NCBI GenBank assembly: GCA_013146195.2
Contig: CM028378.1
Location: forward strand, 5,888,340 to 5,952,339
Reading direction: 5' to 3'
DNA length: 64,000 bases
Source: Codonopsis lanceolata
Taxonomy: Eukaryota > Streptophyta > Magnoliopsida > Asterales > Campanulaceae
This document shows, in pieces, positions 31,926-43,700 of the stretch. The notes beneath the pieces were generated by a model. It saw only the letters and a list, made by a program, of their open reading frames with translations. It did no database searches and was not told where the DNA came from. The stretch's first letter is position 1, and each line of letters starts with the position of its first letter. The translations under genes were made by a program, and so were the position numbers.

Positions 31926-34657
31926 CGTGACGGCAGGCCGGACCCGATGCGAGATCCAGAATGTGCCAGTCAAATAATCAAATTAAACACATAAGCATGC
32001 ACAAGTAGGATTTTAAAATTCATGTGGCGCAACATTTGGACAATTAACAACTTCGGCTACACTTGGCGGGAAAAACAACCTAATTTAAACAAGTCATCGG
32101 CGGCGGTAGGAACAACAACTACTCCTACAATTAACACGTGCTTATAAAACCTCAGCGCCTGACATGCTGGGAGACAACAACAATAATAACACTTTAAAAA
32201 AGCTTTAGCGGAAGAAAGATGAACCATACACATATATAAACAAGCTCGACTTATAGTCGTACCAAAAGATTACAAGTATTAAATAATTAAGTTACTACAA
32301 TCATAAAACCCAAAGTCAAGTCTACGACTTGCTTCCCAACGTCCTTTCCAAAATAAAAGGGTTTACTAGTGAAAGTCAAAGAGCAACCTCGCTCCTAGCG
32401 TCCAAGAATGAATCTAGCGTGGAGCGTCTCCTCGGCTTTGATCTAAGGAAAACAAAGCAAGCAAATAGAGTAAGTCGAAAGACTTAGTAAGTTACAAAAT
32501 ATGCATGTTCATTTTATAGCATGACATTTATCACAAATATGGCATGTTATCATCATTTAACACTTAGCACCTTATTCACATAAGTGCGTAAAGTAAATCA
32601 TACAAGTAGGATATGATAGTCACCGTAGCTCACTTATGAAACATTACATTCTTGGTTCGTGCCATCGATGTTATGTGAATTCATCGACTATCGTCGAGAA
32701 TCGTTTCGATCTCAATAGCAAGCCAATGCGGCTTAAGCGTCACGGCAAAGCCATCCCCGCGGCGGTGGAGGAGTGTGTGTGAAGTCCCGAGTGCGGCGAT
32801 CCATAGCAAAACGAATCCCATAGTCGTGAAAGCGTGCATCGTCCCACCGACTTGATAAACAAACCATTTAATGCCGGTGGACTCAATGCAATGCACAAGT
32901 AGATATTTACTTGACTTAAACCAAATAAGGACCGAGATTAGACAAGGCGAATTCGACCAACAAATAGGGGTTAATCTCTACCATAAACATATCAAGGCAA
33001 TAGATTGCCAATTACCAACCTTTCATAACAACTTGTTAAAGTCAATTAAATCAAACTCATACTTGAGTAAACCAAATCAAGCGGCGTTCAAACTTCGTAG
33101 GGATTGAAATTAGAGTTTAACGTGTTCAATTCTTCCTAGAGTCAACTTCAGTTGAGTCTTTTCACTAAATTCCCAATTTTGGGGAAAATGAAGCTATATC
33201 TTCCAACTGACCTAAGTCACTTCTAGGTTCACAAGGGTATAAATTCACCTACAATTCAATATAATTCATGTCCTTCATGTGGTCCAATATTGAGGATACA
33301 TCACATAACCATTTTCACAAACACCACATAGGCATAATTTAGGCATTCCCAAATAATATCACTTTCATCAACAAACATACTACATTATTTCTAACATGTT
33401 CAAGACCTCAATTAACATGATGAAAGAGTAATTTCAACATTGAAAGGCAAAAATCAACCTAGACATGCTTCTAACAAAATTATGCATTCAAAATTAAGTA
33501 GGAAGCAATTATGTGTCCCCATTGACCTCACACATCATAAACTTTGTTTCCTTGGGTCAATAGGAACTAAAATGAAGAAGAGTAACTTACTAGTTATACA
33601 CCAAAAGAAATGAAGAAACCAATCGGATGGAAATGCTCCCTTCTGAGCTCTTCAACTTTAATGAAAGGCTCTTGGGCAATGGATGAATGGATGGTTGAAG
33701 ATGAAGGGTTTAGCTCCAAGAAGCCATGGAGAAGAACGAGAGAGATGAAATTCGTTTTTGGAAGAGAGGGTGAGAATGAGGGTCAAAAATACGAATTGGG
33801 GCTTATATTGGTCTAATTCTTGAGTGGGACATGTGTCAACCACTTGTGGTCCCTTTGAGATTCTTAGGATAAGGTTTGGATGATCAACAAGCCTTCTTAA
33901 TCCATCATTAAAATTAGTTAGGGATGTTAGGACTTAAGTAGGAAGGGTTAGGGAGGTTTAGGATGATAGGTTTAAGTAGGGGTTTGAAGTGAACAAATCG
34001 TCAAATTCGAGAGCAGGGGAGAAAATCATCCCGTAACGCAGCAAGTGAGGCGGGCGCCTCACCCTTCCATCGTGCCGCCTCATCATCGGCCATCCAATGT
34101 TGATCCATTTTGAGTTGCTGCAGGCGGGCGCCTCACCGGCTCCATGCGGCCGCCTCGGCTCGAGAATGTCTAAAACTTGATTCAAACTTGATCTAAATGG
34201 TCCCAAACTTTTGGGCAACCATTCTAAGGTCTAACCCTACTCAAAATGAGTCGGGCTGCCGAACAACCCAGGAACAAGCTAGAACAAGGCGCGAACCACG
34301 TGAATGAACAACGGATTAAACTGAATCAAACGCCAATCAAACTAGGATGTCTTGGGCATGAAAAGGTTTGTTTCAACTTGATTAAGACTTGAATATAAAG
34401 CCAAGAACTCACGAACACTTCATACGTCGAAATAGAAGCAAATACGAGCAATGAGAGGAATCGCTAGGAGCTAAATTCAGCGATCAAACCGGCGATTCTA
34501 CAAACAAGTTTATATGATTCTAAACATGTTATGGACTTCTAGAATGATCTATGAATGATTCTAAAACATATATATAACAAGTAAACATGCTCACAATCGA
34601 TCAGCCAAGAGAGTGAAGACAGCGTAGAATGCACATGCAAGATTATGAGGCGTTACA
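31926..34657 (-). repeat. 5' LTR of Tekay-2
   Basis: Matches 24501-27298. Starts CGTGACGGC (first base changed from T) and ends GCGTTACA. The stem-loop copy is at 32471-32486, and the palindrome copy at 32810-32828 has lost bases (ACGAATCCCATAGTCGTG). Confidence 0.93.
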
Positions 34658-34662
34658 AAAGC
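34658..34662. repeat. Right target-site duplication of Tekay-2
   Basis: AAAGC, identical to 24496-24500. Confidence 0.9.
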
Positions 34663-34851
34663 ATGACATCTTCCGTGTGAGGTGAACATAAAGCTTATTG
34701 GGCCATTAAAACTCCTAATTTTGATCTAGCTCGGCGGAGGCGAGCGGTTGTTTCAACTAAATGAGTTAGAAGAAGCATGGCTCAAATCGTATGAGAATGC
34801 TAAAATATATAAAAAGAAAAGACCAAAAGATATCATGATATATGAATCACC
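34663..34851 (+). pseudogene. Athila-type integrase, C-terminal continuation
   Basis: Resumes the frame cut at 24500: HKAYWAIKTPNFDLA-type text at about 34685-34730, then FQLNELEEAWLKSYENAKIY in the frame starting at 34748. This is the conserved Athila integrase tail. An in-frame TGA lies directly after the TSD (ATGACATCT where a TGC codon is expected). It runs into the N gap. Confidence 0.82.
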
Positions 34852-34951
34852 NNNNNNNNNNNNNNNNNNNNNNNNNNNNNNNNNNNNNNNNNNNNNNNNN
34901 NNNNNNNNNNNNNNNNNNNNNNNNNNNNNNNNNNNNNNNNNNNNNNNNNNN
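34852..34951. other. Assembly gap, 100 N
   Basis: Exactly 100 undetermined bases, the conventional placeholder for a gap of unknown size. The rest of Athila, and perhaps the first exon and promoter of the NEMP-like gene, may lie in it. Confidence 0.99.
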
Positions 34952-35799
34952 TTCCTTAACTTCTCCTCAAAATGAGTGTGTCTTTCGATTTTTTTAATTA
35001 AGGAAGTTGAATTTTAGACAATTTTGGTAGTATATGTATGTGATTGTTTACAGTTTATTAAGTGCATTGAGACATGATAGATAGCAAGGATGAATTTAGT
35101 TGCGTCATTCAAAAGGGACGCTATTTTTGGGAAAAGAATGTTAGAGACTCCATTTGGGTTTTCTTGGGGTTGGGGAGGAAATGGGGTGAATGTAGGTTAA
35201 GAATGCTCCTGCTTAGCCAAATTAGTTCAGTTTCATACTTGATTGTTGGTTCTACCCCAATCCCTACCCCAACCCCTCAAAGGAAAAGTCTCATTTTGAT
35301 TTTTTATAGTCAATTTGACCATTTTGGGATAGATGTGTTCATATTTTTACTTGTAAAGAATAAAACTATAAAGTTTGTAAGCTACACTAAAAGTACTATG
35401 CTTTTTATAATAAATCCACGTCAAAAATTCCATGTGACAAAAATGGTTTAAGTTGACTTTGAATAAAATGCCACTCTTTTTTGGGAAGGAGGGCGTGAAG
35501 TTCGTAAGATTTTTGTGGATGATGGCGGCATGGCCTTACCCATTCCTTTAGGAACAGTGATAGCAATATTGTTGCTGTTTGGTTTTGTGGCAATTTCGCT
35601 GGCAGTTCTTTTGTATAGTTGTGTTACAAGCTTGGTTTTGAGGAACATTTATTCTTGAGTGGATGATCACTTTTTCTTTCATGGTATGTAGATGTTTGAG
35701 TAAATGGTGAGGCATTTTTCAGTTGGAGGAAGATGGGAGGTTTAATGCTCGGCTTGGGGTTTTTAATATACTGATTTTTTCCACATCTTGACCCCACAG
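34952..35799. other. Upstream region of the NEMP-like gene
   Basis: No exon is assigned with confidence. A short plus-strand frame (35467-35658) encodes a hydrophobic segment, listed separately. The first coding exon, expected to hold a signal peptide, is either here unrecognised or in the gap. A usable acceptor (CCCCACAG) ends the region at 35799. Confidence 0.6.
35467..35658 (+). CDS. Short frame with one membrane segment, unrecognised
   Basis: The frame is open from 35467 to TGA at 35656-35658. ATG at 35530 gives 42 residues: a start MALPIPLGTVIAILLL leading into a hydrophobic stretch of about 25 residues. Upstream in frame is a charged stretch REVRKIFVDDGG. I do not recognise it. It could be a fragment of an exon, a small membrane protein or chance. 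Confidence 0.2.
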   Translation, partial: NATLFWEGGREVRKIFVDDGGMALPIPLGTVIAILLLFGFVAISLAVLLYSCVTSLVLRNIYS

Positions 35800-37730
35800 G
35801 TATTGATGTGAATAATCCAGTTGTAGATGTTGCTCCGAACATACTTGTTGGATATGCTCCATCTCAACGAGGATCCAGAGATGTTCTATTATGCGAACGT
35901 GCGCGTGTTGTTGGTCAATCAAGATTGAATCTTGGGAGTTATGCCAGTGCATTTCTGAGTTACATTGGTCCCTTCCGTAGCTATTCCTGAGAAATTTCAT
36001 AGCAGAATTCAGGTTTCCTTTCATAAGTAAGTGGAAAAGTCATGGGTTTGCTGCTTTTTATATGCGACGTGTTTGCTTATCTTTCTTTCTATACGTTGAA
36101 TGCAAATAATATGTACTAGTGTTGAAGAATTGTGTACGACTAAGGAAATTTCTTGCAGGAATGCCTCATTAGGGTTGTGCCGAAGTGAAAAAGATGAATG
36201 GAAGTCTGTCCAGAAAGGGTTATGGAGTGCTGTTATGTCCCCATATGAAGATAGATACGTTGATGTGAAGTTTGTCGGCGAGGTTTCTGGTTCTGTCACT
36301 ATCGCTGTTGAAGAAGGTTAGGTGTTTATCTGCAGAGGCTTGTTTTCTATTTTCTACAGTGTTCTATCTGTCTGTTTTGACACTTCGTTTGGTAATTTCT
36401 GTCCTGTACAGAGTTGCAGCAATGGCGTTACATTTTCCTTTTGCCTTGGGCATCATTTTACTACTGTCAGCACCAGTTGTCAGCAACTGGGTTCCATTTA
36501 CTACAGCAGTTCAATGGCCATCGGAGTTCTTCTTGTTGTCATAATTCTTTTTCAGGTATCAAGGTTTGATTTGTTATCTTTCTCTTTCTTAACTTATGGT
36601 GTAAAGCAAAAAACCGAAACTGTTAAAATGTCTAGAAATGAGGAAAAACTGTTTTCTGTTTACGAGTTCGGGAGGACTAATCAATTTCGAGCATACCACT
36701 CTACGGTTCAGGTTTAGATTTTGGTTTTGAGGTGAACAAAGATCGACGGTGATGGGGACCCAACCAGTATACATATTGCATATATAAAAAAATTAATATA
36801 AATGTTGACACTATGCTAAGTCGTTTTAAATTATGCATACAATAGTAAAAATAAGTTAATACAAGCAGCCCTAATCTGAAAGATAGTTTGCTGCTGCTAT
36901 TGTTTCGTTTGTTTTTGTTGTGGTTTTTTGGCTTTGATTGGTGAAGTTCTTTTTTTTTAAAGTCACTTTAATTTACTTGTTGGTATACAAAATTCTAAAG
37001 AGTTTGTCTTTGAAAGAATGGAATGATGTATTTCAATTGGCAGTGGTATATATTTTAAGTGGAATTATTTATCGAAATTGATGTATGTGGCCTAATGCAT
37101 TGTGTCTGGGATTGATTATTATAAAACTGAAATGATGTTAACTATCTTTTCAGTTTTTACGCTTTTGGAAACTGGCCCTTGTGGTTTACTTGTGTTTTAG
37201 GGAAAACCTGGTGAAACCAGAAATGTCACAACAATCACAGTGTCACCTTCCACAAAAGAGATAAGAGGGGGATGCTGTTGAGGAATTATAGAGAGAAGAG
37301 TGCAGAAGAAAGGGAAGAAAGAAATATTGCAATCTAACTGTCATCTTTTACTGGTCACGAAGCATGAGCCAATATTTTTTGATACTGCTAGTGCTAGTCT
37401 TCACTGAGTCACAGCTCCGAGCCAAGAATGACTCCGTCGAGTCCAAGTGGATACTATTATGGATTATTGACACACTTGGAGCTACAACAGTGGGACTTGT
37501 TGTTCTAGGCCTTTCCTTTGCCATGGTAATTGGCAATTGTGAGGAGCCTTATTTGGTGGTGATTTGAATTATGGGGTAGAGAAGGGAGAGAACATGGTGG
37601 TGATGTGACTGGGAATAGAGTTGTTTCAATGGTTTTGGAGGTAAAATATGGATGTTGGAGGAATAATTGAGTGGATGTGGATGAGCAAGAGGCATCTATA
37701 TACATACACACACACACACACATATATATA

Positions 37731-37784
<54 letters not shown>

Positions 37785-40700
37785 TTTTTTTAAATTTAAA
37801 ACATTAATTACTATGCTGAACTTGTTTTTGTTAAATGTCCATTACTTATTAATTACCGCATGAGAAAAAGACCAGTCTTCCTATTATGGTTACATAGAGG
37901 AGTTAAATTCTTACACGAGTTCGTTGAGGCCTTGAGGGATGAAAGATGTAATTTTGCCTTTGCTTTGACAAATGTACGCATTTTGTTTTGTAGAAATCTT
38001 GTATAGTATCTGCAGATTCAATCCTAGAATTTGATTTTATTGAATTTTTTAAGCAAATATAATATTTGACCATCTAAGATAAAACATAGGTTCTCCAACA
38101 GGCAACACATACTCAAGGAGTTACAGGAATTAAATAAAAATAGTACTTGTAAGTGTCCCCATAGCTTTTGGAAAGTATTTGTAAAACAGTTGTCTATAAT
38201 ACCCTTCTTAATTGTGCGTGTAAAAGCGATGGGTCCTATTGATTTGACACCACTATAAATTACTTGAGAGTATATTATGGGAGAAGTACACAGTGTCAAA
38301 TATTTTCTTAAAACCTATGTAAAGTCAATAGTGTACACTTACTATGGGACAGAGGGCGTAGATTGGTTTGCTGTCAGATTCTCTAGACTTTTTAGAAGCT
38401 GCTTCTGGGACATTATTTAGCCTCTTTTTAGTGTCCGCCTCTGATTGAGTGGTTAAGTGCTTTGTATGGAGGTTGATATGAGCAACTCGTAACTTACTTT
38501 TTAATGTTAGCTACCTATATTTCGTATCTCATTAGGCTTGTATTGTGCCATTAAACAGGGTATGAAACTATTGCCCACTGGAAGGAAAAGTTTCTTCTAC
38601 CTCACTTTATATGGATCAGTGGTAAGTATTCTTCTGCAGTTTAATGCAATTTGAGAACGGGTTCTATAGATTCTGTTTGGATACTATTTTCTGAAAGCCC
38701 TCTTGCATTTAGATACATCAATCATCTTTGGATATTATGTCTTATTTTTGTTTTCTTATAGCTGAATTTATAAAACCCCTTTGTTTTTGAAATCACATCT
38801 GGATCTTTTTTCCTTTCTTTTCTTAACCCGCAACATCAAACAATGATTGCCAATTACACTACAGCAAAGGATACTGCTTGGGCACTTGAGATGATATTTT
38901 TTCGTTAAATATGTTTTGTAAGTCCAACTGTTTTTGTTATTGGTAATGTCAACTAAACACTTATTTGAACCAAATAATTCAGAAGACAAAAGATATGCAA
39001 ATAGCAGTTTGGGAACATGATATCATCTAGGCATCTAAAGAGGGACTTATTCCATCATAATGATTAATTTGCTTGTCACTTCATTCTGTAATTATCTTTT
39101 CAGCTGGGAGCAGGATCTTTTCTGATGCATCACTTTTCGATGTTGGTGAATTCAATTCTCGTTAATTTCGGGATGAGCGAAGAGATGTACAACCCTGTAA
39201 GTTGTATTGTATGTCTTTTTATTTTTATCTCCGACCTTCTAGAAATGAAATTTGGTTTTCATTCAGACTCGTACTTGTACTTATTTGAAGATTAATGCCT
39301 AGTCAGTCATCTCATTATGGCTAGTTTTCACAAATTTTGCTTTGCAAAAGGCATGCTCAATGGTTAATGGAAAGTGGGTAGCTCCAAGTTCATATCATGA
39401 AGTTGCATTCTGTTTTGGTTTGCTTATGGCTTACTTTGTATGCAATTAAGAGCCTTTTTTGTGTATCTTAACTATCTTCTTTTGTTTCCTTAGCATTTTA
39501 GTTATAGTTGTGGATCTTCATGAGTATGCCATAGAAAAAGTGCCTGAGTCTGAAAAAAGGTAGAGTATAAATTATAAAAACACTCAGTTGAGTATTAGCT
39601 GATTGAGATATAAGAAGCATGCCTGCACGTTTATGTCCAATAATATAACATGGTGGAAGAATTTAGTGGGTTGAATCTTAAGGTGCTTTTAATTATCCTT
39701 ATCAAAAAAAAAAAAGGGTGCTTTGATCAAGTGATAGAACTGTGGATGCTCTTGGCAAATGGCATTGTTGTGATTGTCTTGGAATTATTGCTGAAGGTAC
39801 CTGTTGAGAGTCTCAAGGTCCACTATGAGGTGTCTTGGGTACTCCTGGAGAGTGAGTACCTGTAGTCATGTGAAGTGACAGAGCTAGAGTTTTGAAGCAC
39901 ACTTTACTATTGCATATTTGACTACAAATTTAGAAAGTGAGTGGGGGCAGAATCTAACTTAAATAGAATCAACTTTTTGAATCCGGAATTTGAGTACAAA
40001 GTTTGAAAGTAAGCAGGGCAGAATCTAGATATAAAAGAATTAACTCTTTTGATCAGGAGGGTGTTATCTTTTATCGCAACTTTTTTTGGTTAGATATCAC
40101 ATCACTTAACATGTGATGTCACCATTTAACCCATTACAAGCTTGCCAGCTAGACCACACTCATCCCCTTCCCATCAATTCCTCTGGTTCCATGTGTAACA
40201 CAAATTACCCTCGGCTCTCTTTAATCTTTATCCCTTCTGCAATGATGAGGTACAAACACATGATAGCATCAATGACCCTGCCAAAACCTCTCACTTGCAT
40301 CTGAAGGAAGGCTGCAACAGGTTTAGGGCTCCCAAGCTTCTTAAGAACCGGAACGAGTTATTCCAAAGAAACTGAGCACCCCCACAATGAAGGAATAAGT
40401 GATCATGAGATGCAGAGGCACACTACATAAATCAATGAATATGGGGGATCACTTATCAAAAAATTCTGGGGAGATCCTTTTATAGGATCTACGCACAAAA
40501 AAAGAGATTGTTAGTTTTTAGCTAATTAAGAACCCAGGTCAAGCCGCAAAGGCTTAATGTTTGAAGGGAACTTTAGCTTTCCAAATAACTAAGAAAGTGA
40601 AAATAGACATCGAGCTTTGTGAATGAATCATGTGGGATAGAAAGGTCGCATAAAATAACCCTATGATTCAAGGGGATTCTGTTGTGGTTTTAGCTATATT

Positions 40701-43700
40701 CTGCCTGTTGATGTAGTTTTGGTAGCCAGTTTAGATTTGATGTTTGGATTGTGCTCGAGTTTTGGATGTGTACATGCAGAAATAGGCATCCTGATGCATC
40801 GGGATGATAGTAAATCTCCGAATGTTTTGGTTTGTTCTGGTTTATCTGGGGTCTCTTGCAGATCCTGGTGTGCCTATCGGATGGTGATTATGGGTTTTCT
40901 CTTAGTAGGGATAGTTTTATTAGCCTAGTAGTATTCTGTAACTACAGCAAAGAAAATAATGAACTTCCTACCTATCCAACGAAGCTGTATATCAACTATT
41001 CAGGATCTCAGGTCTTGTTTTTGTTTCTCCAATGGCTTGACTTTTGAATTTTGGTGTAGCTAGCAATGGTTTCTGGTAAATTTGGGTGATTAATTTAGAT
41101 CACTTTGGAGGATGGTGTGTTTGGGAGACCTCACAGTTTTGAGTTTGAAGTTTGGCTGTGTCTTAAACTTTTGATTAATAAAATAATCCTTTTGAATAAG
41201 AATCAGAGACATTGAGAGAGGCACACACTAGATAACCAACTAATCAGAATTAGAAGTTCCATTTAGGTTTGGTAAGAAGTGAATATACAGAAAGAGGAGA
41301 CCCTCACCCCAGAAAGATGGGCTGAGAGGATGGGGCTACGTGTATAGAAGGTTGTTTCAGACAAGGAATAACAATGCATGGAGGAGCCTCTCATGCCCAT
41401 ATTTCTGACCATTACATCCCTAAAGCGAGCAGAAGGAAGGAACAATGAGTAACAACGATGAATGACTTTCAAAGGCTCGACGCAATGACTGATATGCTTG
41501 ACAACAGCGTCCCACCCCGTTTGTTGCATACCCAACTTACTCTTGATCACATTATGCCAAATTGCACGTGGTTTGTCGGCAAAGCACTAGAGCTGTTAAC
41601 CAACTAGGTTACTAGGGAGATGTTCTTATAGACTAGATTAAGACCCCCGCCCCCAAGCTTGCATACTTTATTCCACTCAACTTGATGATCCCTCCCACAA
41701 ACCCCTTCCATAAGAAATCTGACATTGTCCTCTCATACCATCCAGTCATCCACTGCACTCACTGGGATTTTGAAAAGGGAAACTAATCCTGCCACCTAAA
41801 GAGAAAATGCTCTCTTCCACCCACCAAGTCTCTTAGCCACCCTCTCTACAGCAGGTTTCCCAAAACGACTGCTCTTGGTTTCCCAAAAGAGGAACCCCAA
41901 GTAGGGCAAGGGCCAAGATTAGGGAAGAATTAACACCCATCCCTCCATGTTATACTCAGCTAAACACCATGGCCACCCTAACCTCCTCAGAGAACAACCC
42001 TTTTTCATTTTTTCTTTTATTCACATGTACTTATTACATGTGTGTATTTCTTGTTCTCATTGGGCAACATAGGCATTTCTTGCTTCTTTAAGGAGAATTC
42101 ATGTCAATTGTGTTCAGTTCACAAATATCCTTTCTCTTTGGCTAAATTGTCAGTTCTACATGTTAAATTTCCAGATTTGAATTATATTCACTCTGTTAGT
42201 GATTGTAGATTTATTGTAGACATAGCTCTCTATACATAAATGTTTTTGCTCCGGTTCTGAATATTGGTTAGAAGAATACCATATATTGTGAAAGGTTTGT
42301 TTGAGCTTCATGCCCAGTCAACAATACCATTTTGTGTATTGAAGGTTTTGTTGATAAACCAACATACATCACTAGGTGGCAGGTGCATAACATCAAAACC
42401 AAACACCAAACTGAGCACCAACTTTGCTAACAATATTGAGGAAGCAAATGTAAGTGGGATGGCTCGAACCCATGACATTGGGTAACAAGAGCTCTCATCC
42501 CTGTCAAGTAACCAACTCATATAAAAGCTCAAGCTCAAGCTATTAGAGATGGCCCAATAGTGTATATCAAACCTTAGAAATAGTCATATTTTGTGATGGA
42601 AAAGTTGGTTTTTTACTAAATTCTTTAAATTACACGGCACATGTACAAATTTTTTTGGTTGTAATTCAGAAAATTCATTGCAAACTGTTACAGACATATA
42701 CAGAGGCATAACCCTGGGTACATTACACTATCTCCATTTTTCGCTCACTTATTCCCCACTGTTTACATACAATCCAATTACAAATCCAATCCCCACACCA
42801 ACACGGGTCACACTTACCTATCAAAAAAAAAAAGTCATCGTGACAATCTCCTCAATGCTATTAATAATCTCTTCCTTTGGCTATTTGCACTACAGAAATA
42901 TTCTGCGATTTCTCTCTCTCATAAGCAGTAAATTGTGGCACGAAGGATATTTTCCTGATTGATGAAGTCATCCCCTTCCAGTCCCTACATACTTGGCTTG
43001 TAATATTATCTCACATACTGTCTTCATAACTTCATTCCTGTGACAAATATCATCCCAAATATCCTTATTAAATCTGCATTCAAAGAACAAACAAGAAACT
43101 GTTCTTTCTCCATATCACAAAATTCACATCCATTATGATTGATCCTCCCCCATTCAAACAGTCTTACTTCTAGTAGTCAGTTTATCTTGATGGCACATGT
43201 ACAATTGAAATAGGGAAATTTGTATCAGTCCAGATTGATTGTATTAAACATTTGCCCTTACCTTGCAGGTCTCTTTATTTGCACTGGTTGGAATTGTCAT
43301 TGCGGAGCTGGTCTAGGATATGGCTGGTGCGAAATTTGTTATTTCGAGGATGGAGGCGTCGACGTTGGCATAGCTCAATTTGTGAAATGGACAATGCGTA
43401 TTTTTGCAGTCACATTTATTTTCCAGGTTGCGTATTGTTCATTCAACTGTAATTTTGACTTTTGCACTTGGAAGGTCTAGTTGTTGTTGTAGTTAAAGAT
43501 ATATGATACCCCTGCAAATTTCATCCCCTCTTTTTCCTGCTGCACTTTTAACAGTCAAGTCTAACTGTAAGTCACATATGTTAGGTTGTGTCCTTCTAGG
43601 CTGCTTCTATCTTATTCTTTTATCGTTTGTTTTGGATCTAACAATTGGTCTCATAGTTTCCAGTTATGAATGATATTCTGAATTTCAAAATAATATGAAT

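Larger units (their letters stand above)
24501..34657 (-). mobile_element. Tekay-like chromovirus copy 2, complete, nested in Athila
   Basis: A full-length minus-strand element of about 10.2 kb with both LTRs (24501-27298 and 31926-34657), PBS, gag, protease, RT-RNase H, integrase with chromodomain and polypurine tract, bounded by TSD AAAGC. It is related to but distinct from Tekay-1. Its RT/RNase H frame (28336-29889) is open over 517 codons, the best preserved chromoviral pol in the window. Confidence 0.95.

Noticed and set aside
37348..37567. Two opposed frames inside the NEMP-like intron
   Set aside because: No similarity recognised, no splice context; likely chance.
41260..43195. A second host gene inside the large NEMP-like intron
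   Set aside because: The recognisable text is LINE ORF2 on the opposite strand, broken in frame.
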